Shown here: positions 22,772 through 34,033 of the stretch, in pieces
Layout of the letters: every line of letters begins with the position of its first letter
How positions within the stretch are numbered: the stretch's first letter is position 1
Assembly: GCA_024516035.1 (NCBI GenBank)
Contig: CM044965.1
Coordinates: 24,195,665 to 24,259,664 of the forward strand
Length of the DNA stretch: 64,000 nt
Reading direction: 5' to 3'
Source of the DNA: Bactericera cockerelli
Taxonomy: Eukaryota; Arthropoda; Insecta; Hemiptera; Triozidae
Program-made: the position numbers and the translations under genes
Notes under the pieces: model-generated
What the model was told of the DNA's origin: nothing
Database searches by the model: none
What the model saw: only the letters and a program-made list of their open reading frames with translations

Positions 22772-23645
22772 AGTAACCAGCTAGTTCATTTTAGAGTCGA
22801 ACGTCGCCATGATTTTTTTATAGCTCGTTTTTTTATCAGAACATTTTTCGCTCTATATATACATTTTTCGCTCTATCAAAACATTTTTCGCTCTAACAAT
22901 ACATTTTTCGCTCTAACGAAACATTTTTCGTTCTATCATAACGTGTACGCTATGGTTCTATCAAAACATTTTTCGCCCTAGAAAACATTTTTCGCTCTAT
23001 TAAACCCGCGAGCTTGCGTGGTCTCGAGATAACTAACGTGTATGACGATTCTTATCAGCATAATTCTCCACTTGACCCTGGGAGTTTGCTGAGGAGGGGG
23101 GGAGGGCGTAAGGTTAACCCAACGATGGAATGACCTAGCAACTCCCAGTGGAGAAGTAACTACGAAGTCTGGACCAGGGGTGGTTTGCTGAGGAGAAACT
23201 CGGGGCTTGTAAATGTTTAGAGCGAAAAATGTTTTGTTAGAGCGAAATATGTTTTGTTAGAGCGAAAAATGTATTGATAGAGCGTAAAATAGCTGTGGAT
23301 CTAGCTGGTTACTAGTAAAATGAAATAGTTGTGGATCTAGCTGGTTACTAGTAAAATGAACTAGCTGGTTACTAGTAAAATGAATTAGTTGTGGATCTAG
23401 CTGGTTACTAGTAAAATGAAATAGCTGTGGATCTAGCTGGTTATTAGTAAAATGAATTAGTGTAATGAGAATTCGGGTAGGCAGCTTTTTGAGTGACGTG
23501 ACTTTTGAAGAAATCCTACAAGGTTAAGCCAACTATGGAATAACCTAGCAACTCCCCGAGAAGAAATAACCACAGCGTCTGGACCAGGGGTGGTTTACTG
23601 AGGAGAGACTCGGGGCTTGTAATGAGAATTCGGGTAGGCAGCTTC
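22772..23645. repeat. Inverted/tandem repeat complex
   Basis: Left, a 20-bp-type unit ACATTTTTCGCTCTA repeats about eight times (22847-23000). Right, its reverse complement TAGAGCGAAAAATGTTTTG repeats three to four times (23216-23287). Outside these, AGTAACCAGCTAGTTCATTT at 22772 is the exact complement of a block at 23350, which itself sits in a four-copy direct array of CTAGCTGGTTACTAGTAAAA (23309-23455). A longer block (GACCAGGGGTGGTTT, GAGACTCGGGGCTTGTAA) is directly repeated at about 23090-23215 and 23515-23622. No coding potential. Confidence 0.8.
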
Positions 23646-24254
23646 TTGAGTGACGTGATTTTTGCGGAAATCCTACAAGATTAAGTGCGAATCTTACAAC
23701 CGAAAAAAAATGTAGTACGATTTTAACGATGTTTGTTTGAGGAACTCTTTCTGGTTCGCTCAGATAGCTGGTGATGAAGTAGCACCTGAATGGGAATTTA
23801 AAAAAAAAATCTTCGTATTCTACTGTATGTTTTTTTTATTTATTTTTTCTCTCAATATTTACGAACTTACGTGTTCATTTTATGCAACACGGGAGTTACA
23901 TTATTAAGCTTACAACTAATACAAAAAAAACTAATTATATGTTAGCTCACAAGCTGAAATGCTAAATAAACTATGGTCATATATTACAACTGCTTAGATT
24001 TGATGGTAAATCGTTGATATAGAGTAGGAACATCAACGGCCCCAATATGGAACCGGTGGCTATTCCTGTATTAACTCTTTGAGGGTCTGAGAGATGTTCA
24101 TTCAATTTCACAATGTGTACCCAATTTTCGAGATAAAAAAAAAAAATAATAATACAACTTTTTTACTTGCTATTCACACATTGAATTCATCATGCTTAGA
24201 TTTTAATTTCCGTGATAGGCATTTTTTTTTACTCTACTTTTTTTTTGCGTTTTT

Positions 24255-24580
24255 TGTACTTAGCACGACCACCTTCCCCCTCAGCCTCCCTTACTGAATC
24301 AGTCCCTGCTCATAACTCCATAATAATAAAAGTAATAATACAGAAAACTTAACTAGCTGCTATTCCAACATGTTACTCACGCTGCTAGTATGTTAGTTTC
24401 CGCCTTAGGCTGCGGGATTTGTTCAATTTCAGCGTGACTACCTTCCCCCTCAGCCTCCCTTACTGAATCCGTCCCTGCCCATAACTCCATAATAATAAAA
24501 GTAATAATACAAAAATAAAACTTAACTAGTTGCTATTCCAACATGTTATTCACGCTGCTAGTATGTTAGTTTCCGCGAAC
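24255..24580. repeat. Tandem duplication, about 170-bp unit, two copies
   Basis: CACCTTCCCCCTCAGCCTCC to TATGTTAGTTTCCGC occurs at about 24266-24406 and again at 24438-24576, with about 5% differences. The joined ends suggest a local tandem duplication. Confidence 0.85.
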
Positions 24581-24719
24581 CACAGTCGCCCAGTTCAAAC
24601 CTAGTAAGATTAATTTTACCGCGAGTGTACACCTATTTCGCGTGCTAAAAATTTTCCATGCGAATTAATTTTTTCAGTGTTTAATTAAAAATGTAAACAA
24701 AAGAAAATGAGTGTGTTCT

Positions 24720-24905
24720 TTTTAAAGTTGAAGACTTGTAATTGAATCGCAAAGTTGAAGACCTGGAATTAAAATTTAATTAAAAGACAAGACATCTAAC
24801 TGTTGTTTTCAAAATGAAGAGTTGTAATTGAATCGCAAAGTTGAAAACCTATAATTAAAATTAAATTTAAAGACGAGACCTATGGGAATTTATTTCCAAG
24901 TAAAT
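24720..24905. repeat. Direct repeat pair
   Basis: TGTAATTGAATCGCAAAGTT with GAAGACCT/GAAAACCT occurs twice (about 24735 and 24823) with matching flanks. Low-complexity, class unknown. Confidence 0.6.
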
Positions 24906-25184
24906 TTAAAGACCTCTGATTTGCTCTGCTATAATTTAAAGGTAATCGCCTCTTTTATGTATGTGCTACTTTTAATTGTTAAATTTTCTGTACTAATTAT
25001 GTAGCACTATACGTTGTTTCTTCTATTTTTTAAATTATTTAGATACAATTACGATAAAGTTCTTATTCTTTTCCGTAAGACAATTTTCTCAGTAAGACAA
25101 GACAATTTTCTCACTAAGACAAGACAATTTTCCCAGTAAGTTTTTCAAGTTCTTGCTAACAATAATCGCCCCGCCCGTCTTGTG

Positions 25185-25440
25185 ATTTTAATTTTAAAGT
25201 TTACACAGGTGAACGTCCCTTTTGGGGTTTTATTAATATTCAAACTTATTCTTGGTGTGCTCTTTTGGGGATCTAATTTTCAAGTCGACTCAGGCGAACG
25301 CCCCATTTGGGGTTTATTTTTGTCGTCCTATTTTGGGGGTTTAATTTTCAAGTTTATTCTTGGTGTGCTTTTTTGGGGTTTTAATTTTCAAGTTTACTCA
25401 GGTGAACGATCCTTTTGGGGGTTTTCAAGTTCATCGCGAA
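25185..25440. repeat. Degenerate TTTTGGGG repeat cluster
   Basis: Alternating blocks TTACACAGGTGAACG/GACTCAGGCGAACG and TATTCTTGGTGTGCT separated by CTTTTGGGGTTTTAAT and TTTTCAAGTTTA, four to five times. A 97-codon frame stays open by virtue of the repeat. I do not call it a gene. Confidence 0.65.
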
Positions 25441-25805
25441 AGCGAAGTTCCTATAGTAGTACTAACACTAACTAATTATCATAGTTACTTAAGTTACTTT
25501 GAACAGAAAAAAACAACAAGTTTTACTTAGATGTACAATAAAATTATACATATGTAGGTAATGTAGATATCAGAACACACCTGGACAGCTGTAATTGAAC
25601 TTTCGAAGTAATTGTCTCTCATTTGACATGTCCTTCACGGTAGAGGAATTATTTTTAATACAGGTAACTAAAATTTCTTTTAAAGTTCTCACTTTCCGCT
25701 TTTCTATTGGTTTTTTTAAAGTTCAACAGGTAATCCATCTCACACGGTATTATTAGTAGATAGTTAAGATACAGAAATTATAGTATTTATGTGGTTTCTT
25801 TATTA

Positions 25806-26142
25806 TTATTTTTTAATATGAATGTTTCACCACCTTTTTTATTTCGTAGATAAGAAAAATGGGGTTACTGGTAGTACCTCTAAATCCAATAATTTAATAA
25901 TTTTAGAGGCACTATCAGAAAAAATGTCTACGTCCACGTTATGCAGTATAGTCAACTTTATCCGAGAACACGTATTAAAGAAACAGCCTGCATTCACAGC
26001 AGACTGCCCTCTCAGAGTTAACTCTATGCTAGAGCAAGTATTAAAAAGTACTTTCATAACCTTTCGGAATAAGTTAAGCACTAGCTCTGCAATTCTCGGC
26101 TCGCAGATCTGTATCTGCTTCAAATGTCAGTGGAGCGCTTAG
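25806..26142. other. Segment open in several frames, unassigned
   Basis: Open frames on both strands (plus 25822-26142, minus 26123-25839) are unusually long for this AT-rich intron. The left edge carries the word ATGAATGTTTCACC, TTTATTTCGTAG, shared with SINE3 3' ends, so this could be an insertion into or next to an old SINE3. The peptide shows no domain I know. It is possibly a transposon gene remnant. Confidence 0.25.
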
Positions 26143-26237
26143 TCCTTTTCGAATAAATTTCAGTGTGTCTCTATTTTTCTTTTAACTTCTTCTCTCATGT
26201 TTTGAATAACTTGTAGACCGATAACTTTTCATCGTCA

Positions 26238-26515
26238 TAGGGTGGCGTCATCGTGAACGATGGTAGCCAGGCAGTGGAGGAATGACTCAGCACTTCTACC
26301 ACTGTCTTTACAAGGAGGTTAAAAATTGACAAGGGCCCCCAGAACCAAGCCAATGCTGGTCTACTCCCTGTTTCTAGTCCCCCAGCCAGACTGCTGGTCT
26401 ACTCCCTGTTTATAGTCCCCCAGCCAGACTGCTGGTCTATTCCCTGTTTATAGTCCCCTAGCCAAACTGCTGGTCTACTCCCCGTTTATATCCCCCCAGC
26501 CAGACTTTTAGACTG
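26238..26515 (+). mobile_element. GC5 repeat with a 38-bp tandem tail (4 units)
   Basis: The body runs ATAGGGTGGCGTCATCGTGA, GGAATGACTCAGCACTTCTA, AAGGGCCCCCAGAACCAAGC. It is followed by about four copies of GCTGGTCTACTCCCTGTTTA + TAGTCCCCCAGCCAGACT. The same body occurs reversed at 56829 with about 1.5 tail units and at 59022 with about one. The family therefore varies in tail copy number between insertions. Confidence 0.8.
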
Positions 26516-26563
26516 TCTCAAACCTCTTTTACATATCCAAGTCTCTTTCAAATAACTTGTAGA

Positions 26564-26738
26564 CCGAGGTTAATGGTCAAAACATTTTCTACCACACCTA
26601 ATCCTCAGAGTCTTATTATTATGTGGTCACAAACTCACGAGGATTTTTTTTTTGTTGCTTTGGGTGAGATTCGAACCAACGGATTCCTACGCTACCTGGA
26701 TTACCAGACTAGCGCCTTAACCACTTGACCACCAGTCT
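26564..26738 (-). mobile_element. SINE1, reverse copy
   Basis: From CGAGGTTAATGGTCAAAACA to the head words GAGATTCGAACCAACGGATT and CTAGCGCCTTAACCACTTGA. It is inserted within a series of direct repeats reading AATAACTTGTAGACCGATAA and TTTTAGACTGTCTC (26170-26960). Confidence 0.82.
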
Positions 26739-28625
26739 AATACTGTCTCCAATAACTTCTTCTCTCATGTTTTGAATTACTTGTAGACAAATTCGAATAA
26801 CTCTCAAGACTGTCTGTAACATTATTTTCTATCCAATTCTGTTTCGAATAACTTGTAGACCGATAACTTTTAGACTGTCTCAAATATCTTCTATCTATCC
26901 AAGTCTGTTTTGAATAACTTGTAGACCGATAACTTTTAGACTGTCTCCATTTCCCGTTCAGGATTGTTCCGCATAACTTTTTCTCTGTCTCTTATTAATG
27001 TTAGTCGGTTAACAAGTGGATTGAACTTTCGACCGCTGCCCACTTTCTAAAATGTTGATGAGAAGCGAACGATTGTACTTATCAAAAGTAAGTGAATGAT
27101 GGATCTTTTATTTTATTTAAATGACTTTTGCCATTTGTGATCGTGACTCAAACTTGTTGGTGTTGTTGTTGTTGATGTTGATTTGCAAGAGTAAAATGCT
27201 GGTTTGGTGTATAGAGTTGTAATCTTGTGGTGGATGATAGTCGTAGCAATAGTAAACTGTTAAATTGAAATTTATTTACATAATTCACCAACCCATTGGT
27301 GGTGATGTTAGTATCTAGAGTTGTGTTGTAAAGTTTTTGCCCTTGATCTGTATAAATAGAATAGTGGAGCTTTTCTTGATCTGTATTAATAGAATAGTGG
27401 AGCTTTTCAGAACTGGGTAATGTAGACAAGGTAATTTCATAAGTCGATTCAAGTCCATCTGAGACCTAGACCTCTTTGCAGAAATCTTTCTCACTCTCAA
27501 AACCCCTTAAACCCCGTTTTAATAGTCAAAGTCCGTTCTAATATGCCTTTCAGAGTGTGTTGTTTACCAAAAATACCCAAATTGTTAGTCGCTTCAAGCC
27601 TTCTCAAAGCTGCACAATGTTTTGAACCGTCCGACCACTGATTCATCTGAAAAATAAGAAGTTATAATTAGATGCACTAGAATTCACAAGATAAACATTG
27701 CTATTAGAACATCCTGTACGGTAAGTTTCGTTCTAGTTGGCTTTTTTCAGCAGTCAGTTGGTCCGGAATATAATGGTTCACAATGATGCAATCTATCAAC
27801 CTTGAAGTGTGACCCTGATCTTGTGGCTGATTCTTTGCTTTTATTGTCTACTAGTTGATTATTTACTTTACTGGTTTGTTGTGGTACGCATTCATTTACC
27901 TACTCACTGGTTTACTGCGGTGTTTGCAGACAAGTTCAATCTATTAGCAAAGTATAGTAATTCAACTTCTTCATAATCCGCGTAAAAATGGTTTGTTTTC
28001 CTTGCCTAGGAATGATTGCAGAAATATTTATTTATTTAATACATGACAAGTAAACAATGACAGTTTACATAATTCATAATATTTTTAACTGAACAAATGC
28101 TAGTTTCTTTTGGCTGTCGTCATCACACACAAAGGGCCACACCTATGAAGTATGGTCCTTGTGTCGTGGGATACGTACTTACCTACTAATACTTACTTAC
28201 TGTGTACTACTTACTTAACCGTAGTTCGGGCCTAACGATGCCTCATCAACAAGTTGTCTCCATTGACTTCTATCCTGTGCTGTCCCTATCAGGTCTCAGA
28301 ATCTTTGAGAAGCAATCATTGAACAAGCGTTTTTGCAATCTTGCAGAGTTGAGTCTCAGTAGTAATGGATTCATCTGTACAATTTCTCTGATAGGTATAG
28401 ACAATGCCATTACTGTTTTTCATTAATTTGCAATGATGAATCATTTTACTGAGATTAGTGAAAGATATATACACACTACTGGTACCGTCTATCTCTATAA
28501 TCTTCAATCAATGGTTTCATCATAGCGGGTAATGCAAGCATCTTTTTAATGAGGCTGATTCTGATTGTATTGATGATGTGACTGATGAAAAAACTGATGT
28601 TATTGGTCATAGAATAGAAAAGACC
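26739..28625. other. Intronic sequence, mostly featureless
   Basis: The first 230 bp continue the GTAGACCGATAACTTTTAGA direct repeats. At 27343-27408 TTGATCTGTATAAATAGAAT plus AGTGGAGCTTTTC is repeated twice. Small open frames here have no recognisable content. I see no genes. Confidence 0.45.
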
Positions 28626-28627
28626 TT

Positions 28628-28850
28628 GATTATTGGTACTGAGCTGTGGTAAAGGCATTCTGTGAATCCAGAGGTCGCGTCGCGTGTTCGAAACCCAGCC
28701 GTGACATGATAAGTTATCCTCCCATTTTTACTTTTTTTTTTTTTACTTCATAGTAAATAATACGTCTTGGACTTACTGCTGGAATAATGGGAATTAATAG
28801 TCCTAATCGGGAAATATTATTATTATTATTATTATTCAGTATTATAAGGC
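28628..28850 (+). mobile_element. SINE6, plus copy
   Basis: The head reads GAGCTGTGGTAAAGGCATTC, then GTGTTCGAAACCCAGCCGTG (B-box). The body is CCTCCCATTTTTAC and the tail GGACTTACTGCTGGAATAAT to a (TTA)n run. It matches the reversed copy at 57008-57215. Confidence 0.75.
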
Positions 28851-29695
28851 GATATTATTAATATTCCTTGTTTCTTTTACTCCAGCAATCAGTTGTAATG
28901 CTAGTATTGTTGATAGTACCAATAATATGATAATGTAAGTGATTTTATTGACTGTGGTGTTGGTGTAATCTCCAATAATGACGACAGATGCTTTAACTAA
29001 ACTGACACATATTGTCCAACAATCTTGACCGTTTTTCCCTTGCTTTTATGTTTATCTTTTTGTTTTCTTAACATGTTTTCCTTTTTACTATATTGTCTTT
29101 ATTTTCTATCTCCTGTTTTTTAGCCAAAAATTTACTGTTTTGTGTTTATTATACTGTTCTTCTTCTTCTTCTTTATTTTTTGCCATAGCTTTACACAGCC
29201 CGACGTGGTGGATCTTATGTTTTCTTTAAAAGATTTTTTATGTTTATTAGGGTCAAGGGGGGTAATTACGAACGATTTTGAGCTACATTTTATAAACATA
29301 TCTGTAACCCTGAGTTGCTTTTGTAAAATCCATGTCTTGTGATTTTTTTTGGTATATAGACTTATTTAGCATTCTAATGGTGCATTATAAATAGTTTTGT
29401 GCATACTGTAGTATCTGTTTAGTGGTGTTCTTATTCACCCCCGGCTGTTCGCATTTACCCCCGCCTGACGGGGGTAAATGCGAACACATTATACAATATT
29501 AAAAATGAACTTTTTAATGGCAATATGTGCTTTTTATGTACAAATAATACACCAAAATTGCACTTTGTGTCTTTAGCCACCTGTATGACAATATGCAAAG
29601 TTTATGGACACACAGGATAGTGGTTTGAATCCTAACCACAAAGGTAGTCAGCTCTTATCAAATAGGGTATCTCTATCTTGCAAATAATAGTAATA

Positions 29696-30046
29696 ATAAT
29701 AATTTCGTGTCCGTGAGATAGGTAAAGATACCTAAATCACGGTGGTGAGAGGATTATATGGACGCCCAGATCCAATGTCTAGGCTCCTTTCATGTCCATT
29801 GATTCTATTTGGTTTTAACATCCTGACTTGAGGTAGACAGGACGGGGGTTTCACCCTCCATTCGCTGGGAATCGTACCAGCTACCCACATTAACCTCACC
29901 CAGCCTGGGTGGGGCCGGAATCGCCAGCCTCACATGTTCGGAGGGGACAGAATTTTCTGTGCGAAAAGTCTGCTCCAACCGGGAATCGAACAAAGGATCT
30001 TTGGACTACGGGCAGTAGTCACAACCGTTACGCCACGGAGGCTGGT
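29696..30046 (-). mobile_element. SINE4, complete reverse copy inside the pogo-like element
   Basis: On the minus strand the head is CCAGCCTCCGTGGCGTAACG (A-box) ... TTGTTCGATTCCCGG (B-box), a tRNA-like head. Then come AGAAAATTCTGTCCCC and the core GGCCCCACCCAGGCTGGGTG AGGTTAATGTGGGTAG with CGAATGGAGGGTGAAACC. The 3' part is GGTTTTAAC-type/ATGGACATGAAAGGAG and CCTATCTCACGGACACGAAA. A (AAT)n-type stretch adjoins it. Confidence 0.85.
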
Positions 30047-30387
30047 AATAAAAGCATAATAATAGTAATAGTTAATTATGAGAGCTTTTGAAAGGTGTTT
30101 TTATATTTTTTTAATTTTTTTTTTATATACCGATTTTGGTCTTATCAATAGTTTCTAGGTCATTGTCAATCTCAGATTTGTCTTCTTCTACCTTCATTTC
30201 TTTCTTCTTTTTTGAAACTGTTCCCCCTATATTTCTTTTCGTTTTATACACTTTCATTTTTCTTCCTTTCTTTTGCTATGTTCAAGTACACAAATACCTT
30301 CATTGGGTCCAATACATTAGGGTACTAATATCTTGGTACTTCTTACAACCTCCCAGTATTTCAGGATTTTGAGCCTTACGTTTGGAA

Positions 30388-30541
30388 AATTCTACTTTGG
30401 TTTGCGGAATCTCAAAACACTGCCGTTGCTCTTCTGACAGCCAGGTTTCCATTAAAAACATCTAATACGATAGCAGATATCATTTGTGCTTCTGTATACA
30501 AAGGAGGTTGTTTCTTCATCTTGTAGTTCCGGGGCATTCTG
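30388..30541 (-). pseudogene. Pogo/Tigger-type HTH transposase N-terminus, broken
   Basis: The minus-strand frame starts MPRNYKMKKQPPLYTEAQM and continues through SAIVLDVFNGNLAVRRATAV. This is the helix-turn-helix (psq/CENP-B-like) DNA-binding start of pogo-type transposases. The frame hits TGA just after AVF; one base over, the sequence continues F-E-I-P, the usual next helix, so I read a one-base frameshift. The larger frame annotation (30645-30412) includes unrelated upstream codons. The downstream DDE domain is not found. Confidence 0.7.
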
Positions 30542-31189
30542 AGTGTTTTGATAAATACAAAAAAAGTTATAGGGTAAAACAAACACCCAAAATATGCGTT
30601 CGTAATTACCCCATAGCAAAAAAATGCGGGGGTAATTAAGAACACCCAAAAACTATAATTTAAAAAAGGTTAAAACAATTATTTTTGTAAAATACTAACC
30701 AAAAACATGCTTATCAATAATTAAAAGTAAAATAATGATAAAAATTCAAGTAACGCACTTACCTAAAAAATTGTTTTAAAAAAATCAAAAACTTCAAAAA
30801 TCAATTTTTTTGATAGATCTATTTTCACTAGCTTAGTAACTACAACTGAAAATAAATACTATCGAAAACTCGTGTTCAACCTGTAAAAACATATCAAAAT
30901 AATAGTATTCAACCACCAGATTCGAAATATCTTATCCTGTTTAGGTACAATGACCACTGTTCGTAATTACCCCCTGTTCGTAAATACCCCCCTTGACCCT
31001 ATACTGTTTTTTTTTTTGTCACAACTTTACTGTCTGGCTGTCTTATTGTTTTCTCAACACGTTTGTCACGCACGATTCTCGCTGATTCATCCATTTCCAC
31101 GGTTTCTCTCGCCAGCTCTGTCACACTCTTCTTTTTTGTCACACTGGTCTCCTCTGTCACACTGTCACACGCATTACCACCGTCACACG

Positions 31190-31262
31190 TCCGAGAGACA
31201 TGGCGAATTGAGCGACGAAGAGGTGCGACAGTACAAGGTTGAGAGTTTGAAAAAATGGTGAA
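31190..31262 (+). pseudogene. Possible SAP-like N-terminal fragment
   Basis: The frame ending at 31261 reads GELSDEEVRQYKVESLKKW before a stop. The spacing of hydrophobic residues resembles the first helix of a SAP (nucleic-acid-binding) motif. An ATG at 31200 is one base out of frame with it, as if a base were lost. The preceding 170 bp are low-complexity TGTCACAC repeats. It may be the start of a decayed mobile-element gene. Weak. Confidence 0.25.
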
Positions 31263-32067
31263 AAAAAAAATATTTAAATAATAATCAATTTCATAGAACA
31301 TTTAAAATTTATTTGAATCGGAACAAAAAAGTATTTTTTTTTTTTTACAAAAACGAACGCAAAAATCTATGAAGATAAATAAAAAGAACCCAGAACATCT
31401 TGAAAAAAAAAACTAAGCAAAGAATATAGTGAAATATACCTACATTATAATAATATGTGACATATAAAAACATACATTTGACACAAGCAAAACTGAGTTA
31501 GAGTGATGGATCAAACGAATGGCCTTGGTGTGTCCATTCAAGAAATAAAAAACCTTAACATCTCGACAATGAAAACATGAGAGTAGATCATACAGTGATT
31601 TTTTTTTAAAAACATGTGTTATGCAAAAAACATGCATGTTATATTTTTTTTTTAAACATGCACGATTTTTTCTTTATGTAAATTTTTTAACAATAGAAAA
31701 ATTGATTTAACTTGCATCGCCGAAAATGGCCTTGTTCATATAATAACTTCAGTCGTGGAAAATTATGTTCGAAAATGTAGCATGTTGTTTTGGCATATTA
31801 CACAGATTTATGTCAATTATCATTGTCAGTAGTTCCTGCAGGGGAAGTAGGAGTGTCGGAACCAACCAACCTTAACCATGAGGAAGAGGTTGAACAATGC
31901 CAACCCCAAGTAGCTCTAGAACAGGGCTGCCCAACCAGTCGATCGCGGAGTGATTTTGGGTCGATCACGTCCAGAAAGGTGAGATGGATGACGTTCTGAG
32001 AGTATTGATCACTAAAGTACAAAATGATTGTGAACGAGGAGGTTGACATGTATTAATGTGTATAACA
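31263..32067. other. Intronic sequence without clear features
   Basis: AT-rich, with poly(A/T) runs. At 31922-31970 the sequence CAGGGCTGCCCAACCAGTCG resembles the end of a hAT-type element, but I cannot find a partner end or an 8-bp duplication. Confidence 0.4.
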
Positions 32068-32227
32068 GTCGAACCTAGCTATAAGAGAACTAGATATAAG
32101 AGAAACCTGCATGAATATAAGAGAAAATGAATATCCAAGTTCCACTATCCAAAATGAATATCCAAGTTAGTATACATTTGCACAGTGTCCTTATGAAGAA
32201 CATTTTCATGTACTTAGACGTGAAATA

Positions 32228-32464
32228 TGCACTGGTAGTCAAATGTTTAAAGCGCTGGTGGTCAAGTGGTTAAATCGCTAGTCTGGTGATCCAGGTAGCG
32301 TAGTGATGCGTTGATTAAAATCCCAGCCATTGCAAACATTTTTCCTCATTAATTTGAGTTTGTGACCACATAAAATAAGGCTCTGAGGGTTAGCTGGTAG
32401 AAAATGCTTTGAGCATTATCCTCGCCTGGTGGTTACCTTCCACTAAAGAGTATTATTATTATTA
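32228..32464 (+). mobile_element. SINE1 copy with duplicated 5' end
   Basis: The 5' end is partly repeated (ACTGGTAGTCAAATGTTTAA then GCTGGTGGTCAAGTGGTTAA). The body and tail are standard. The B-box is mutated (GTTGATTAAAATCCC), so the copy is probably transcriptionally dead. Confidence 0.82.
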
Positions 32465-33048
32465 CTTAGACGTGAACTACACTGTAGACAAGCAATTTTT
32501 TCTTGTGCCTTCATATTCAATACATTGAATTGTAGCCAAACTACTACGTTCTTAACTATTGTTACAATTTGGCAACTATTAATTTGTTCAGTAATGACAT
32601 TGTAATATGACAGTCTGAAACGGATGTGTGCATGTGACATGCTTTAGTACTTGTGGAACGTGGGAGCTTGTGTGGCTATGACTTTAATATATATAAAAAA
32701 ATATGACTTTAATATATATAAAAAAAAATATTAATTTTTTAATATAAAATGTATAAGCTATTCGAACCAGGCACACGCCGGTATGGCTTGTAGGTCCTGG
32801 TCCAAATTTCAAAATTTAAAGTATATAAATTTAAAAGAAAGAAAAATGATCCACACTCTCAAAGACATTTCAAAAGATCATATATGGGCATTCTACTGAT
32901 CGACAGAAGATGTATTGAAACTACTAGAGATCCTGTGCATTATAATATCCGAACGTATGTAGAAGAAGAATTTCATTTTCAAGCATGTCAATGATGATAT
33001 TTTAAAGATAAAATAAATAAATATAAAATGTTACTGATAATAATAAGA
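32465..33048. other. Intronic sequence without clear features
   Basis: AT-rich. There is a short direct repeat TATGACTTTAATATATATAA (32678 and 32702). No genes seen. Confidence 0.45.
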
Positions 33049-33270
33049 ATAACACTCTTTTGTGGAATTTAACCACCAGGCGCGAGGTTAATGCTCAAAA
33101 CGTTTTCCACCACCTAACAATAACACTCTTTTGTGGACTTTAACCACCAGGCGAGGTTAATGCTCAAAGCATTTTCCACCACCTTTAACCCTCAGAGTCT
33201 TATTATTATGTGGTCACAAACTTAAATGAATGAGGGAAATTCGTGGTTGGGATTCGAACCAACGAAACCG
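33049..33270 (-). mobile_element. SINE1, reverse, with duplicated tail
   Basis: The tail segment AACACTCTTTTGTGGA ... CACCAGGCG(C)GAGGTTAATG ... TTCCACCACC is present twice in tandem (33049-33117 and 33119-33185). The body follows, down to GGGATTCGAACCAACGAAAC. The head beyond the B-box is missing. Confidence 0.8.
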
Positions 33271-33875
33271 TAAATCCAGATTTACATGTGGATTTACATG
33301 ACATTATGTATATTTCTTTTTTAATTGTTTGCTCATCTGTCATATGTATTTTTTAAAACTTTTTATCTTTATCCTTGTACCAGTTTTATTTTATCAAACA
33401 TAAAAAAAAAACATTATTAAGAACATCATCATTGGGATGACAACCCAAAACGTTTGCAGCATTGTCTCGTTGAACTGCATGGCTTATTTGTTATGTTTAA
33501 TGTCTAATGTGCAATTAAAATCTATCTATTATCAAAAATAACTTTCAAACATCGATGCTGAACTATTCTGAAGCATTACGCAGTTGAAATGAATGGACAA
33601 TTGATGAGTTTTTTAGTTTGGTATATCTACTCTTGTAAATGATTGCCAAATGGACTACATATTATGTATGCACATTATACATAATATACATACATATATT
33701 ACATATACGTATTATATACATATATATTATACATTTTTGCTAAACCAAGTTTCGAAATCGCAATGACCATTCACTTTTTGCTCTGTTGATTCGATCGCGA
33801 TCCTAAAAGACACCTACACACAGTACAACACTTCAATCTGGTACACTGTATCGTGTAGTGTATCGTATACGTGCA
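33271..33875. other. Intronic sequence without clear features
   Basis: AT-rich, with a TATACATA/ACATATAT simple-repeat patch at 33660-33735. No gene. Confidence 0.45.
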
Positions 33876-33877
33876 TC

Positions 33878-34033
33878 ACCGACCTCAGTCGCTTGCATCG
33901 ATAAGGCGGCGGACTTGTAATCGGAGGTGGGTGGTTCGAGTCCCGAGTTAAGCAAGTGTTTAGTAAAGCCAGTTTGAGTAGTTGTGATGATATCACGATT
34001 GTGATTAACACAAATATCATAACAACTTAACTT
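33878..34033 (+). mobile_element. SINE2, plus copy
   Basis: Head ACCGACCTCAGTCGCTTGCA, TCGATAAGGCGGCGGACTTG and B-box region GGTTCGAGTCCC. Body TTTAGTAAAGCCAGTTTGAG. Tail GTGATTAACACAAATATCAT. Confidence 0.83.

Larger units (their letters stand above)
29250..30999. mobile_element. Pogo-like DNA transposon with TA target duplication
   Basis: The 24-bp terminal inverted repeats (starting GGGTCAAGGGGGGTAATTAC) match at 23 of 24 positions, and TA flanks both ends (29248-29249, 31000-31001). Subterminal GTTCGTAATTACCCC words recur inside both ends. Part of an N-terminal pogo/psq-type HTH transposase remains on the minus strand (next entry), consistent with the TA target. No DDE catalytic region is visible, and the interior also holds a SINE4 insertion and the inverted word GCATTTACCCCCGCC/GGGGGTAAATGCGAAC (29450-29483). 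The element is non-autonomous or decayed. Confidence 0.88.

Noticed and set aside
25822..26142. 106-codon ORF as an intronic gene
   Set aside because: No domain, both strands open, and edge similarity to SINE3 3' sequence. I leave it as an unassigned segment.
31922..31970. hAT element end (CAGGGCTGCCCAACC)
   Set aside because: Only one end is visible; no complementary partner and no 8-bp duplication found.
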